From Protea cynaroides (taxonomy: Eukaryota > Streptophyta > Magnoliopsida > Proteales > Proteaceae), in assembly GCA_028583415.1 (NCBI GenBank), contig CM053266.1, positions 36,327,758 through 36,391,757 of the forward strand: a DNA stretch of 64,000 nucleotides, given 5' to 3'. This document shows, piece after piece, positions 12,301 to 27,300 of this stretch (the stretch's first letter is position 1; every line of letters begins with the position of its first letter). Below the pieces are notes generated by a model. That model made no database searches. It saw only the letters and a program-made list of their open reading frames with translations, and had not been told where the DNA came from. The translations under genes and the position numbers were made by a program.

Positions 12301-15300
12301 TGCCCTTGGATAGTGATCTAACCCCCAAAATTTCAGGCCAAACCGATTAAACTATCAAAGGAATACGAACCAATTCTTCACAACCAATACTGTCGCCAGT
12401 TGCAGAAACAGTAAAAGAAGAATAATAAAAGGAGGACGACAGGATGAACCTGAGACAAGAAGAGACAGAATGAACCTGAGACAAGAAGAGAACAGATGAG
12501 GAAATCAAAAGGAGAGAATAGAAGAGGAGGAACTAAGAAACCAACCAGCACGTCACACAGGCAGCAGTTTAACCGCCTTCAAAACAACTGAATGTTGATG
12601 AGTACATGCTTACATATATAAAGAAAAGGAAAGAAAGATTAGACTTCTAATCAAATACTAACTCAACCAAATCTTACCCCCTATGTAGTTACAATAACAA
12701 GCAGATAATGACTAATGAAGTTTACAAAAATAACCCCATTTAATAGAAAATACTCTAGACACCCCTAAACCAGATTTTTTACTGGTTCTTCTCGGCTTGG
12801 GTTTCCAGCTAGGGTTGAACCAATCCAGCCATGCAACTGCATCATAACTTAGACCCATAACAAAAGAAAAACCAGATGTAAGCTGCTTAGGGTCAACACA
12901 ATTATGGATGGGCTTAATAGTTAATTCTAACCAAAAATCAAGCCTAAACCTTTTAAATTGAGGCCCTCGGGCAAGCACTACAACCTGGCCTCTAGTGCAG
13001 GGGCAGGATATTCACCAAAATGCTGCCTCAAGCCTAGACTCGCTTGCATCAATTTGAGTAATTTGGTTCCTTGCATCATTCTTATTAATTTAATTCGAAC
13101 CCTATCTCAATATTATTAACCTTAATATTGCATTACTTGAAAATTTCCAGCATCAAAATCTTACCCAAGAGATATAATATACTCAATCAAATTTGTTAGG
13201 AGAAAAATGCGCTGCAAAAGATCTGTAAATTTAAGCCAGTCTTTAAAATATTGTTGATAGTATTTTAAATTCGGCTACTTTAAAATTTGAGGGAATGTGA
13301 AAATTTTCATTGCTCAATATAAGAACGTTAAAATATGCCTTATCATACGCAGGACACAAAGTATGGAAATGTATATGAGAAAAATGTATTAGTTAAACCT
13401 TGTACCACATAAACCATCTCCATTGACCACTTCTACAACTGTGGCATGAATTTCAATAGATAAGCCTAACTGGGCAAAACTGAAAAGATTGGAGACAGTT
13501 GTAACACTTACCATATGCTTTCAGTACTCTAACAGCTAGTGAACTGAATCCACATTGAGGAAGATCAGGAACTCCTTTCATATAAATCATCACAGGATTT
13601 TTTTTGACATCCTACATCAGAAACTAACCATAATCCATAAATGAGGAACAACAAAAGCTATCCTGGAGAAGCAATATAAAAATAAACCATGGTCAATTGA
13701 GATATATCATAAAAGAAACTACTCTAGCAGATTGTGAACATATACCTGCTCAACAATGGCCTCTTGAGAAAGGTCAGATCTGACGGGCTTGCTGACGGGT
13801 CTGAAATCCTCATGTGTATCAGGATCATCAGTCACATTGGTAGAATAGGTCATGCCATGATGGTAGAAAGATCCTGCCACCTACTTGTACCAATTAAAAT
13901 CAGTCCGAGGACAAACTTACCTCCACAGGTTAAAAAAAAAAAAAAAAAAAAGTGAAAAGTGCAAATAGTATTTTAAAAAAAAAAACCCTCAAGCTCCGGT
14001 CAGCGTCCACGCGAGAGTATTAGATTTGATAAGCGATAAAGATTACAATATAAAGTTTAATCAGATCATGCTTGATTGCTTATGTGTAAGTTCAATCAGA
14101 TTATGCTCCATGTCATGAACACAGAAGACACATCCATGCCCCCCAATTTCTGTCCTTTATGAATTACAAGATTCCTTCCTACATTCTCTCATTTTCATTT
14201 CCAGGCTTCCAAGATTAGAGTGGCAATTTTTTGGGAAGACTGAGCATGAATAGCATATTAGGGACCTTGAGCTGCACAGGGCTCAGCTTGGTCTGGCAGT
14301 GACACCAGGCTTGTGAGCCCACGAGAAGGTTGACACAATACTAAAGACATGTAATACTTCATGAATATGATACAATTAGAAGTTACCCGTCAACCTTTGA
14401 TATAATCTGACATGCATAATCAATGCTTAAGATAATCTGAATATTCCTAGGCTCCAACCATCTATTCTTCAAATGCCCTTTTTCTTGTCAGCTTTGGAAA
14501 GAAGTTATTCACCATTGCTTGCCTTCTTGCAGGAGAATCCACTTTCCACAAGGAACGGATATGGATCAACCCATTATTCAAAGGGAAATCCTCAAGTGAC
14601 CTCATTGGCAAACTAGCATTCTTTGCTTATTCTATCCCATATGAACGGAGCAAAACCTCAGAACATGGACATGGACTTCCAAATCCAGGAGACTGAACCA
14701 AATATGGAACTCTCTTCTTCTTTTTTTAAGTCCAAAGCAGCATTCCCTCCTTTGAGAAGCCTTGTTCTGACTCCCTTAAAAACAGACATTATTAATGCAT
14801 GGGATTTACCTATCCAATTCAATGTGGATAGGACTAGCAATTGGATCTGTAAATCCCAAGCATTAGGAACGAATCAATTTCTTGGCCAGTCGACGCAAGG
14901 TCTAGCAATGGGAATTAGAGTTCCCTGAACAACAACGGCAATGGCATTCCAAATTTGGTTGTAGGTTTTAGACTTGAATGTCCATGATCTAAAATTTTTC
15001 TCCATCCAAATGTGATAGATGGAAGCACAGAATGCTAGTTTCCCAACCTGAGCACAAGGAGATCTCCCTTTGAAAGCTTTGTGAACCCATTTCCACTCCC
15101 TCTCGAAGGTGCAAATATGCTAAGGAGGATCCCTTTCTAGATATGGGAAGAGAAAGAGCAAGAGAAGAAAAGATGAGCTATGTCTTTAGGGGCCGATCAG
15201 CAGAGGCAGCAAGAGACACGGATGACAATTAAGCCCCTGTTGAAGGAAGAACTTCGTAGGGAGAGACTCAGTCATGGCTCTCCAGGCTATAAAGCTATGA

Positions 15301-18300
15301 CAGGGGATGGAGCCTGATGTCAAATCAAAGGCAGCATGAGAGTGAATCAAGTCTTTACAAAAGAGGATGAGAGAAGCCCCAAGGAAGATGCAGTCCAGAC
15401 CACTAGGTCTCCACTACCCAAATGTCTATTGCCAATGGATTGGAGAGCTGACCAAAAAAAGTGAGATTGTGGGAGTAAAGGCACCCCAGACTTTGGTCTA
15501 ATTCTTTCCCTGTATCTTTGCAAGAGCACACCATGGGGATGCCAATTATCCAGCCAGAGGTAAGTAGAGGGACCATCATAAATTCTTGTTTTGATAGTAA
15601 CGATGATGAGGAGCCTATACTCAAGGATCTTCCTCCAAGCACAAGAAACATTGTTGCTACAGGAAGCATCTTATTACTGTGTGAGGAATGAATAGAACTG
15701 CATTTAAATCAATGATGGTTCATTTGTAATTTTCTTTTAATTTCAAGGAGGTTTGGCCATGTGAAATAAGATAAGAGTCGAAGTAGCCCATTCCTGGTGG
15801 AAAACATATCCAGTCGTTTTTAGGATCTTATCCTTCTATTTTTCTATTACCTTACTGTTTAATTAGGTTTATAAATATGGGACATAGAAAAACAAGTGAC
15901 AAATTAGTTTTTAGAATACATAGAAAAATGGAATAGAGAGGTTTCTCCTCAGCCTACTGCCAGAATTAATTAACCTGTTGCAACTTTTTCCAGCTGCTAA
16001 ATCTTTGCTACTGTAATTTTTTCATCTCCGCATTATCAGTCCAAATTACTCAACTCGAATCGGCATGAGTCCCCAATCAGCATGAGTCTCCAATCAGCTC
16101 ATTCAAAGCCACATTTGTTCCCAAATCCAAATTTATGCATGTGAATCTTCACCACTACTCCTCAAAGTCCGATGCAGGAGCAATTGACTGGCTCGACCGA
16201 TTTGATGCAACCTGGAAACCCAGGCTGTGAAGACTCCAGGATCAAACCATCAGGGTTTTGGTCCACTGAGGGCAGTTAGGCAATTTAATTCTTTAGTTGG
16301 GTTATTTATGCAATTTGGTTTTATTTATTCATCATTTTACAGATAGCTAAGTAGGAGAGAAGGTTAGTTTGAGTTTGATTTAATCTCTATTTCAGTCTTA
16401 GAGATCAAGTAGGTTTAAAATTCTGTTTTAGCCTTTAAATTTATTTGTAATCATGAATTATTTAATTGAATGAAAGTTTTATTTTTCCATACGCTGCTGT
16501 TGCTTGCCAAAAGGCTGGTTCGACTGCAATTTTCCTCTTCTTCCATTTCTTCTCTCTCACACTCTTGATGTCCAGGTTTGATTTTCCCTTTAAGTTCTGT
16601 TTATGGTTATCTCCTTTCCTATTATTACTTCTTTTCTTGATACTACAACCGTTTATTTATTTTGGGAAAATTACTCAGACATCCCCTTGACAATTGGCTT
16701 ACTACACAAAACTACCCTATGTAGTTTGGACTTACAGTCCACTACCCTTTGTCTAACAGTGTTAACTTGAAATTTGAATAGACTAAAATACCCTTCAAAA
16801 AACAATACTTAAAACCCAGGTTGACCCTGCCAAACGGCGCAGGTCCTGTTTGTGGTGTTGGTGGGCCGGCTCCAAACAACATTGGAAGGGAGGATGTGGT
16901 GTATCGAAAGTTCCGTCGGCAGTCCAGACAATATTGTTCGTGAAAGTTCAACCTTTGACATTGGAAGATTTTGCCTTATTTTTTTCAAAGAATTTTTCAA
17001 TCCAACAGATCAAGAGAGATAGATATGGGGATTTCATAATTCTCCATGTCAGATTCGTTCCCCTACTCATTCATCTCTTTGATTAATAATCATAGCCACC
17101 CACCCACATTCCAAGTTGTCGTCCTCTTGTTCATTCTGTGTAATAACAACTGTTCTTCGTAATGTGGGTCACCGGTGTCGTCGTTCTTGTCTCCGGCCTC
17201 CTCTTCTATTGCTGGTTTCCCTCCTCCACCACCATGACGACCATGACAGCTACCACCACCTCCCTTGACCACCCTCATCATGCCTAGTCTCTTAACAACC
17301 ACGACCACAACCACCAAATGGGTTCTATTCTTTGTCTCTATATATGCTTCAGAAGAAGAAATCAGGAAGATGAACAGTGGATGCGGCTGAAGAAAATGTA
17401 TTATTAGTTAATCAAAGCAATAAAATATGGAAGAATAAAGGGAAAGCAAAATTGGAAGATCTGTCTATAAGCAATCCTCTGTTAACTCCTTTATCTTCTT
17501 TTAATATGGGATTATTTACATGAAATGAAAGGACAAACGGATTCAGTCTTGGCAAAACCCTTGAATATCTTGTCTTTCTTCCATTGGGAGGAAACAGAGA
17601 CAGACAAACAGGCTATATAGAGGAGACAATAACGTTGGAGGCGCCAGAGAGCAAGAAGGCGAGCAACATGAGGACGAACAAGATTGCCGCAACTGAGCCT
17701 TGCTAACTCCTGGCTACAATTAAAAACCCATCTGGGAGCTTTGCAACTTCGTCGCCATGACTCATCCAAACGCTCTGTTTGTTGCCGCCGACGGCTTTGG
17801 AACCAAACACACCACAGGCCTTCTCCACCGTAATTTCCATCCTCCCATACTGCTACTTCTCCGCTGAGCTTCTGCACAATCAGCTGCAGGCCATAGCAAA
17901 TACTAAACAAAAATATATTATTTGCCTCAACGTACTCAATGAATCCGGGAGGAAAGCAAGGTGCCCCGTCGGTTTCGTTGGAGAACAAATGAACAGTGAG
18001 TTTGCTTTTTCGAAGAAAGAGGAACGATGAGTTTTAGACCCTATCACCATCGGTCTGATTTTTACCTAAAGGTTATTTACGCCATTTTACATTCACTAAG
18101 GGTATTAGTGTCTTTAAAAAATTTGGACATTCTCCCATTAATTTTTAACTATCGGTGTGGATTAACCTGTTATTAACAATTGTTACAGGGGTAGTCAGTG
18201 TAGCTTTTGTAAAGTGAGGGTAGTTCTATATAGTAAACCAATTGTTAATGGAATGTCTAAGTAATTTTCCCTTTATTTTTTTTTCCTATTTTCCCTGCAG

Positions 18301-21300
18301 CTGTCTTCCTACCGGACTACAAAGAATTTGTTTGATCTCACTTAATACTTATGGGTTTGGTCTGAAACTTTGGGCGAAGGTTACCCTACCGTACGCAATC
18401 TTATTCCTAAGGTTTCATCCCCAACAAGTTCCCCATCTGTGAGATTGAAATCTGTAACCAAATCTGAAACCAGAACTTCCACCAGCTTCTGTTTCAGCAA
18501 ATTTTTATTAATTTTCAGACTGCTGTTTTGAGAGAATCTTGTTTGGGTTTTAAAGTACACTGTATTACCTATCTATTTCCAAGATACTGAATTGATCAGT
18601 GCTGGTATGAGAAATTTCTCTCATCTGAACAAAGTTCTACACTTCTGCCCTCTCTTCCTGCCACGAGGTTGAAGAGGAAGGCCCAAATTTCGAATTTCCA
18701 AGTTTGTCCCTTTCTTCAAAATAATTTCTGTTTTAATCCCATCTTCAGATTCCCTTCCAAATCTGCCCCCATATCCTTGGTCCTAATTCCTACGTCCACA
18801 ACCCGATTCCTTACCCAAAAGAGGCCCCAAGTGTTCTGGTTATTACAAAATTGCTACTATCGCTATTATTTTTAAGTTTTATTTATCCAGGTAGGTCTAT
18901 AGCAATCCCAATATAGGATTGCAACCCGGGACCACATCAAAGTCATTTACACCTACCCCAGGCTCTTGTATCTCCTTCAATCTGAATCCAATCACCTCTG
19001 CGTACTAGAGCATTCAAAGGCCTTTATTGCACATGTCCATGCCAACTTAAGCAATTTCGTACAATTTATCATGTATTGGATTTACTTTAAAATTTAAATT
19101 AGCTCTAATTTGTTTGTTCCTTATTATATCTTTTCTAGTTTAATAACTCTCCCATCTCAACATCCTCATTTGAGCTTCACTCAGTTTCAGATATATTATA
19201 ATTATGTTTCCTATATGTTTGTTTGTTCATTGCCCAGCATTCTTCACTTTACATCATTGCTGGTTGTACAACTGTCCTATAAAAAATTTCCTTCGAGTTT
19301 TATAGGGATACGTCGATCACACGACACTCCATAGGCACTCCTCCATTTAATCAATCATATTATTATTCTTTAGTGCAACATCTTCCTCTAATTCTCCATC
19401 TTTATTTATGATTGAACCTAGGTACATAAAATTTTTAATTTGCGGTATCTCCCTATCATCAATTTTCACCACCCAACTTTCAGTCCTATTGTTACTAAAG
19501 TTACACACCATATACTTTCTCTTTTTTTTTTTTTTGTTCTACAGAGTGATTCCAAAGTTGATCTCCATAATTCTTGTTAAGCTATGCAATCTACTCGATA
19601 GGGACTGCTCCAGCGTAAGGAGCTGTCCTCATCGAATAGGACTCCACAATATCAGTGGCAGAATTAGAAGAGGACTCTCTACCCTCGGTAGCAGAATTAA
19701 AAGAGGACTCTTGTCCTCAGTAACAGAGTTAGAATAGGACTTCATAGTCCTACTCAATAAACAGTTCAGTTTATATAGGTTTCCTAGTTTGTTTAGATGT
19801 CTTTTCTTATCTAAGTACTGTACAGTCCTATCTGCGCAATATGTTGCTAGGACTTCTATTTGTAATTGGATTCCCTTTATTATATATATGAAATAAGGAA
19901 GAATAGATGAAGCTAAAGATTCTGCTCCCTCCTGCAGAATCAACTTCTCTTCTCTCCGGTTCTCCAAGCTCTCTCTCTCTTTCATTAGTAATTCTGGTTC
20001 TGGTTACTTTATTTATTCAATTTGTCACATGGTATCAGAGTAGTAGTTAATCCACCTTTGGGATTCTAAAATTGCTGTTTTGAGAGTCTCCTCTTCTTCA
20101 TTATCTCTCTACTGGTTGCAACAACCAATGCTGCTCTATTAGTCCATCTAAAACCTAGTTGTGATGTGAAACTGGGCCCTTTTTTTTTACTGCCGCAAGG
20201 ACCTGCAACCTGCGGTTCCACTTCTAAATGGTGCTGCCATTTTTTATTGCTTGATATATGACCTTTGCTGCCAACTACAGCCTGCGGTACATTTTCTAAA
20301 TGGTGCCGCGAATATTTGTTGCTTGATATATGCTTTCTGCTGCTGCCATGATGCAGTAGCAGTGTCATGGATGGATCGACACGAACCAATTTGGCTACCC
20401 AAGCCAAACCTGACCGGCTCAAACACAAACCAACCTTTTGGTCTGGAAATGGTTGGTAGATGATTAATTAGAATAGGAAGTTTTAGTATTAGGTTTTCTT
20501 ATTTATTATTTCTGTTTTATGCCATAGAGATTAGATTTATTTCATAAAGATGCTATTTACTTTCTAAGTTTACTTCAAATTAGTTTAGGAATGTTATTTC
20601 CTTTATAAAGAGGCATGTAATAGAGTAATGAGTAGTGAAGATTTAAAAGAATTGAATAATGAAGTGAATATTTGTTTAGTGCCTGCGGGTAGAAGTTTGA
20701 AGCTTTCTCTTTATTCCCTCCCTCCCCTTCGTCTCTGCGATCAAGAACCGTCTACTCCTTAGACTGGTTTCCCCCTTCTTCTTCCTTTCTTCCCCTTCTT
20801 CTCTTCCTCTCCCTCTCTTTCTGTTTCCCCTTCCTTCTTCCTAACCTCCCCTGTTCTGGGTGGTAATACCAGCCCCAACGACCACCATCGAACTCCATCA
20901 TCCCTCATCCTCTTAACCTGAAACTTTAGGAGAACCTTCCTTACCTAAGGGCGACTCAAGCCCTTGAGTTTCAACCCCAACCCTTCAGCCTACAGGGAGT
21001 TACAGACCTGAAACTAAGTCTGTTCTAAGCTTTACCGCCAGGAATAGTTTCAGAGCTTTAGTGCCTTTTATCTTTTTGCTGTTTGAGGTAACTAATAATT
21101 GGATTCAATAGATCTGTGATTTAGGAAGCTACCCTCAAATTCTTAGAACGATTGGAGCTATATCGAAGGAGATACTTCTCCTTATCCCCATCTGGTTTCC
21201 ACCTACTGTTCCTATCGAGAGCTTGAAGAAGATTGAGTTTATTTCTATTTTCCAGAATTACCCTTATCATTGTAAAGTAAAACTGTATTGACCTATTTTA

Positions 21301-24300
21301 GTTTCTCCTTCCAAGTTTAATCTTATTTCTTTATTATAATTCCAGTTTCATCTTAAGGCATTGTTTGGTTCTCTACAAGTTATTAGAAGGTTCTGAATAA
21401 TTACAAATCTACCATTACTGGTTGAGTTTTGGATTTATTTACGATTCTGCCACTGTTATCTAAATCAAGCTTGCTTAATATTTGGGTGGGCCTACTAGCG
21501 GATCTAATTAGGATTTTCAACCCAGGATCCCACACCAATTGGTATCAGAGCGAATATCCTGCAGTCATGGTGAGTAACAATAAGCTCCTAGCACGTGTTA
21601 ACGCCGACAAAGAGGAAACTAACAAGGCCATTGGTGGTATATCACACCGACTTGATGGGATAGATGCTTCTATTTTAATTTTTCAAGATATGATGGCAAA
21701 AATGCAGACGTCCATTGACTTGTTGTCACAAGCTATAAAAGGTAAGAGTCTCATACTTGGGGATTTTTCCAACTCCGTCTCACATGTTCCACCTCCCAAT
21801 GCATCCCCACCACCATCACCATCACGACACGTACCACCACCACCACCACCATCATATGGAGTTGGTCGACATGGAGAAATTTTTGGTGCTGACAAAGGAG
21901 CACGACTGGATGTGCTTGATTTTAATGGAGACCAAAATCCTGAGGAATATCTTGACTGGATCCATAGCTTGGAGATATTTTCCAAATGGTACGGATTGTC
22001 AGAGCCTAGGAAATTGATGTTTGCAGAAGCTAAATTGAAGGGCATGGCACGAGTTTGGTGGATTAAATATCAGAAACAAAATCAAACTCGCGGCATTGGT
22101 GAAATAAATACTTGGGCTGAGATGTATGCGGCAATGAACCGGCGATTCCTACCTCTTGATTACAAGCAACGGACGCATCTCAAGTTTACTCAATTACGGC
22201 AAGACAATATGACTGTTGAAGAATATGTGGCCCGATTCTACTATTTGACTACCCGATCTGATTTTGATTGGGATGAAGATGTTTTGGTTGCACAATTCCA
22301 TAATGGTTTGCACCCACAGATTAGTGCTTCCTTGGCTTCCAATAGGTTACATACAATGGAGGACTTTGTACAAGTGGCCTATCAGGTAGAGGAAAATTTA
22401 AAGCGGCCATACAATCGGAGAAGCTTTCCAGAGACGTTCTATAAAGGTAACAATTTTGTCAAGCAAGCTCCACCACCAGAGAAGTCTTTTAGCAAGCCCC
22501 AAGAAGGTGCTTCTAGTATGGCATCCTCACGGCCAACCCATCCATATTCTCCGCCTCGGCGTGGTTATGATAAAACCTCCTTCAAAACCGAGGGCTGAGA
22601 TCCAATGTTACACCTGTAAGGGTTTCGGTCATTTTGCTTCCCATTGCCCAAATCGCTCCATTGCTTTTGCCGATAAAGAAGAACTCATGGCTACTGCCAC
22701 AAAGGAGCAACGTAAGAATGAGATCGTATACTTGGCAGCCGAGCATGATAGTGATGATAGCAACAGTGATGTTGATCAGTTGCACCAGCCTTTTATGATC
22801 CTTCACCCTCTCTTGGTTACACAGATACCTGAAGAAGATGATTGGCGACGTGGCAATATTTTCCAAACACGGGTACGATGCAACAGTTCCCTATGCACCA
22901 TGATTATTGACGGCGGCAGTTGCACCAATGCAGTCTCTAAAGATATGGTTAACAAGTTCGGTTTGAAGATAGAGTCTCATCCGCATCCCTACAAGGTTGG
23001 ACGGATAAATAACAATAATCTTAAGGTTCATGAGCGGTGCTTGGTCACGTATTCCATCGGCGGATTGATCGATACTGTTCAATGTGATGTGTTACCCCTC
23101 AAGATCTGTCACCTTCTCCTTGGTCGTCCTTGGATGTTTGACAAGAAGGTTCAACATGATAGGTACGTAAATATTTATACCTTCAAATTCGGTGGGCTCG
23201 ATATGCAACTTCTTCCAATGAAACACCTTCCTGCCATCAAGCTTAAGAAGAATGCTAACTCGCTTCTCCTCCAACGCATTCCATTTGATGGTATTCTTGG
23301 TCCTCATCCAGACTCGACGGAGTCGAGTTTTTTTGAGAAACGGAGAGTAGATGCAGTAGCAGTGTCATGGATGGATCGACACGAGCCAATTTGGCTACCC
23401 AAGCCAAACCTAACCGGCTCAAACACAAACCAACCTTTTGATCTGGAAAGGATTGATAGATGATTAATTAGAATAGGAAGTTTCAGTATTAGGTTTTCTT
23501 ATTTATTATTTCTGTTTTATGCCATAGAGATTAGATTTTATTTCATAAAGATGTTATTTACTTTCTAAGTTTACTTCAAATTAGTTTAGGAATGTTATTT
23601 CCTTTATAAAGAGGCATGTAATAGAGTAATGAGTAGTGAAGATTTAAAAGAATTGAATAATGAAGTGAATATTGGTTTAGTGTCTGCGGGTAGAAGTTTG
23701 AAGCTTTCTCTTTACTCCCTCTCTCCCCTTCGTCTCTGCGATCAGGAACCGTCTGCTCCTTAGACTGGTTTCCCCCTTCTTCTTCCTTTCTTCCCCTTCT
23801 TCTCTTCCTCTCCCTCTCTTTCTGTTTCCCCTTCCTTCTTCCTAACCTCCCCTGTTCTGGGTGGTAATACCAGCCCCAACGACCACCATCGAACTCCATC
23901 ATCCCTCATCCTCTTAACCTGAAACTTTAGGAGAACCTTCCTTACCTAAGGGCGACTCAACCCCTTGAGTTTCAACCCCAACCCTTCGGCCTATAGGGAG
24001 TTACAGACCTGAAACTAAGTCTGTTCTAAGCTTTATCGCCAGGAATAGTTTCAGAGCTTTAGTGCCTTTTATCTCTTTGCTGTTTGGGGTAACTAATAAT
24101 TGGATTCAATAGATCTGTGATTTAGGAAGCTACCCTCAAATTCTTAGAACGATTAGAGCTATATCGAAGGAGATACTTCTCCTTATCCCCATCCGGTTTC
24201 CACCTACTGTTCCTATCGAGAGCTTGAAGAAGATTGAGTTTATTTCTATTTTTCAGAATTACCCTTATCTTTGTAAAGTAAAACTGTATTGACCTATTTT

Positions 24301-27300
24301 AGTTTCTCCTTCCAAGTTTAATCTTATTTCTTTATTATAACTCCAGTTTCATCTTAAGGCACTGTTTGGTTCTCTACAAGTTATTAGAAAGTTCTGAATA
24401 ATTACAAATCTACCATTACTGGTTGAGTTTTGGATTTATTTACGATTCTGCCACTGTTATCTGAATCAAGCTTGCTTAATATTTGGGTGGGCCTAATAGC
24501 GGATCTAATTAGGGTTTTCAACCCAGGATCCCGCACCATGCCACCAGCCACTAGACCTGCTCCTAATCAGATCACGTTAAATCTGCTGTATTGGTATTTT
24601 TGCTACCTGTTTCGTGGTTCTTACTATTGCTGTAACTAAGGTACCCTACTCTTTACTCATGGCCGATTACAAATCCTCTGTGGATAGTACCTCTCACAAT
24701 GTTCAGATCACCTCTATCCAATTGAAAGGTGTATCTAACTATCTGCCACGGGCACAAGCTGTTCGAACTTTCATTCAGTCTAAAGGTAAAATACAGTACC
24801 TCAACGATGATCCTCCCACTCTGGACCCTAAAGATGATGCATCCACCAAGGCCTATGAAGAGTGGAAGCGTGAGAATGCTACCCTCCAAACCTGGCTGTG
24901 GGGTAGTATTGATACATCCATCATCTCAAATGTTTCATGTTTCATAAAACAGCCAAGGACATATGGATTGACCTCCTCAAGACAAGTTATGCTCAGGATA
25001 AAAATATCTCTCATGTTTATGATCTCTATTAGAAGATGTTTAATTTTACTTTAGGCGATAAATCCATTAGTGAATATTGCAATGGGTTAAGGACTTATTG
25101 AAGAACTCCAAGTTGTTCAACCACTTACTACTGACCTTGAGCAGTTGAAAGCTCAAAAGTTTGGTTTTTATGTCACTAAGTTCTTAGTACGTCTTCCACC
25201 AAAATATCAGTCAGTCAAAAGTCAATTGTTGACAGGAGAAAAGATCCCTACATTGAATGAGACATTCTTTCATTTTCAATGATTGATGCTTCACAATGAT
25301 TCTACTTCATTTAAAGACAACTCTGCTTTATTTACTAGGCATGGCCGAGGCAGAGGCCGTGGTAATAGAGAACGTAGACGTGGCTCTTCTAGTCATGGTG
25401 GACAAACCAATTCTGACAAATCCAACGGGTATTGTACTCAGTGCAGGAAGAATAATCATAATATTGATACCTGTTGGAAAAAGTATGGTTGGACTGAATG
25501 GGCTGATGCCTAGGCCAACTCTACTTCTACTGAGAATACTTCTACACCAGCGGTTACCCCTTCATCAATGGCACCCACAGCTCCACCTTCTCTTACGTCT
25601 CAGCTAGAGACGTTACTACACCGGGCATCTCAACTTGAGCAAGCTACTCCATCCTCCTCTGCCACACTCGCCTATGCAAGTATCACTACTTTGATTTCTA
25701 CCACTTCTTCCATTCCTTGGATTATTGATTCAGGGGCCTCAAGTCACATGACTGGTAAGTCTCAAATTTTTAATTCACTTCAAAATTCTAATACCTCAGT
25801 TTATCTTGCTGATAGCTCCACTACCCACGCTATAGGGAAAGGAACAGTACCATTATCACCTTCCCTGAACTTGTCTTCAGTTTTACGTGTTCCTAAATTA
25901 CCTCTTATCCTTACTTCCATTAGTCAACTTACTAAATCCTCGAACTGCTCTGTTAACTTCTACCATTCATACTGTGTTTTCAAGATCTTAGGACCAAGGA
26001 GACGATTGGTAGCGGGTTTGAGCGTGATGGCCTTTGCTACTTTGAGCACACTGGCCCACCTACCACCACTGTTGTTGCTTCCACCACCACACCACTTCAA
26101 TGGCATCACCGCTTGGGTCACCTCTCACTATCCAAGTTATAGCTTCTCATTCCTAATTGCAAGTCCACCACTCACCTTGAGTGTGAAGCTTGTAAATTAG
26201 GTAAACAACACCGTTCTTCGTTCCCGGCTCCCTTCGAGTCTTGTAGTTCTTCTCCTTTCTCTTTAGTTCACTTTGATATCTGGGGGTCCTTGTCGTGTCC
26301 CTAACCGACTTGGTTATTGCTACTTTGTTACTTTTATAGATGATTGTTCTAGGAAGAAAGGGTTGTATTTGCTTAAAGACCGCTCTGAATGCATTAAGAC
26401 TTTTATGGACTTTTATCAGGAAATTAAAGTTCAATTTAATACTTCTATTCGTATTTTTCGTACTATAATGCACTTGAATTTACTCAAAGAGTTGTCTTTA
26501 ATTTTTGCTCTGACAAAAGCATCATCCATTAGACGAGTTGTACCTATACTCCTCAACAGAATGGTGTTGCGGAACGCAAAAACAGGCATCTCTTAGAATT
26601 TGCCCAGGCTCTAATGTTTCATATGCATGTGCCTAAATATTATTTGGGTGATGCTATTTTTACCGCTTGTTATTTACTGAATCGTATGCCCTCCTCAGTA
26701 CTTCAGAACAAAATTCTCTTTTCAATACTATACCCTAATTTACCTTTGTTCTTTATTTCTCCCAAGGTGTTTGGTTGTGTTTGTTTGCACATGTTACAGT
26801 CCTTACCAGATAAGTTGTCTCCTAAATCTTTTAAATTCATTTTTCTTGGATACTCCCGTACTCAAAAGGGATATAAATGCTATGACCCCATGACTCGACA
26901 TCATTTTCTCAGTGTTGGTGCCACATTTTTTGAAACTACACCATTTTACCCTGCAACACCTCTACCCAAACCGCCAGTCCCTATACCTCCATCTGAGTCC
27001 ACTAATCCTCCATTACCACTCCCTATACCGTCTGTTGAACCACCCATCCCCACCACTACACCACCTCCCCTACACGTTTATAGATGATGTGCTAAGGCTC
27101 CTCAAGATGCTGCTCCAAACCCAGGTTCTGTATCGGTGCCACCCGTGACGCCGAATCAGGATCTAGCCCCTACGCAGGAGTCTGCTCCAACCACCACCTC
27201 TCCTACACTTGGTCCTAATGATCTACCCATTTTTGCACGCATTTGTGTACTCAACAATCCCTACCTTTATATCCTATTGACAATTTTGTTACTACTTCTC

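Larger units (their letters stand above)
20349..24538 (+). mobile_element. Non-autonomous Ty3/gypsy-type element with gag and protease only
   Basis: Two nearly identical 1.19-kb LTRs enclose a 1.8-kb interior. The 5-bp duplication TGCCA flanks it (20344-20348 and 24539-24543), which shows it inserted into the leader of the copia element. The primer site TGGTATCAGAGC begins at 21540, two bases after the 5' LTR. The interior codes for gag, a CCHC knuckle and an aspartic protease. The coding sequence then runs directly into the 3' LTR with no reverse transcriptase, RNase H or integrase, so it could only move using proteins from a relative. LTR similarity points to a recent insertion, younger than the copia host. 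Confidence 0.93.

Noticed and set aside
13871..13880. GRXS15 exon 2 starting after GGTGGCAG
   Set aside because: That acceptor is six bases inside the chosen start (7 bases from the exon edge to GATCTT) and would put exon 2 out of phase with exon 1; the TAG acceptor at 13881 keeps the frame.
17512..17988. A real minus-strand gene of 158 codons
   Set aside because: Only its first 60 codons or so match GMP synthase; the true continuation is in another frame and the piece sits inside a MULE.
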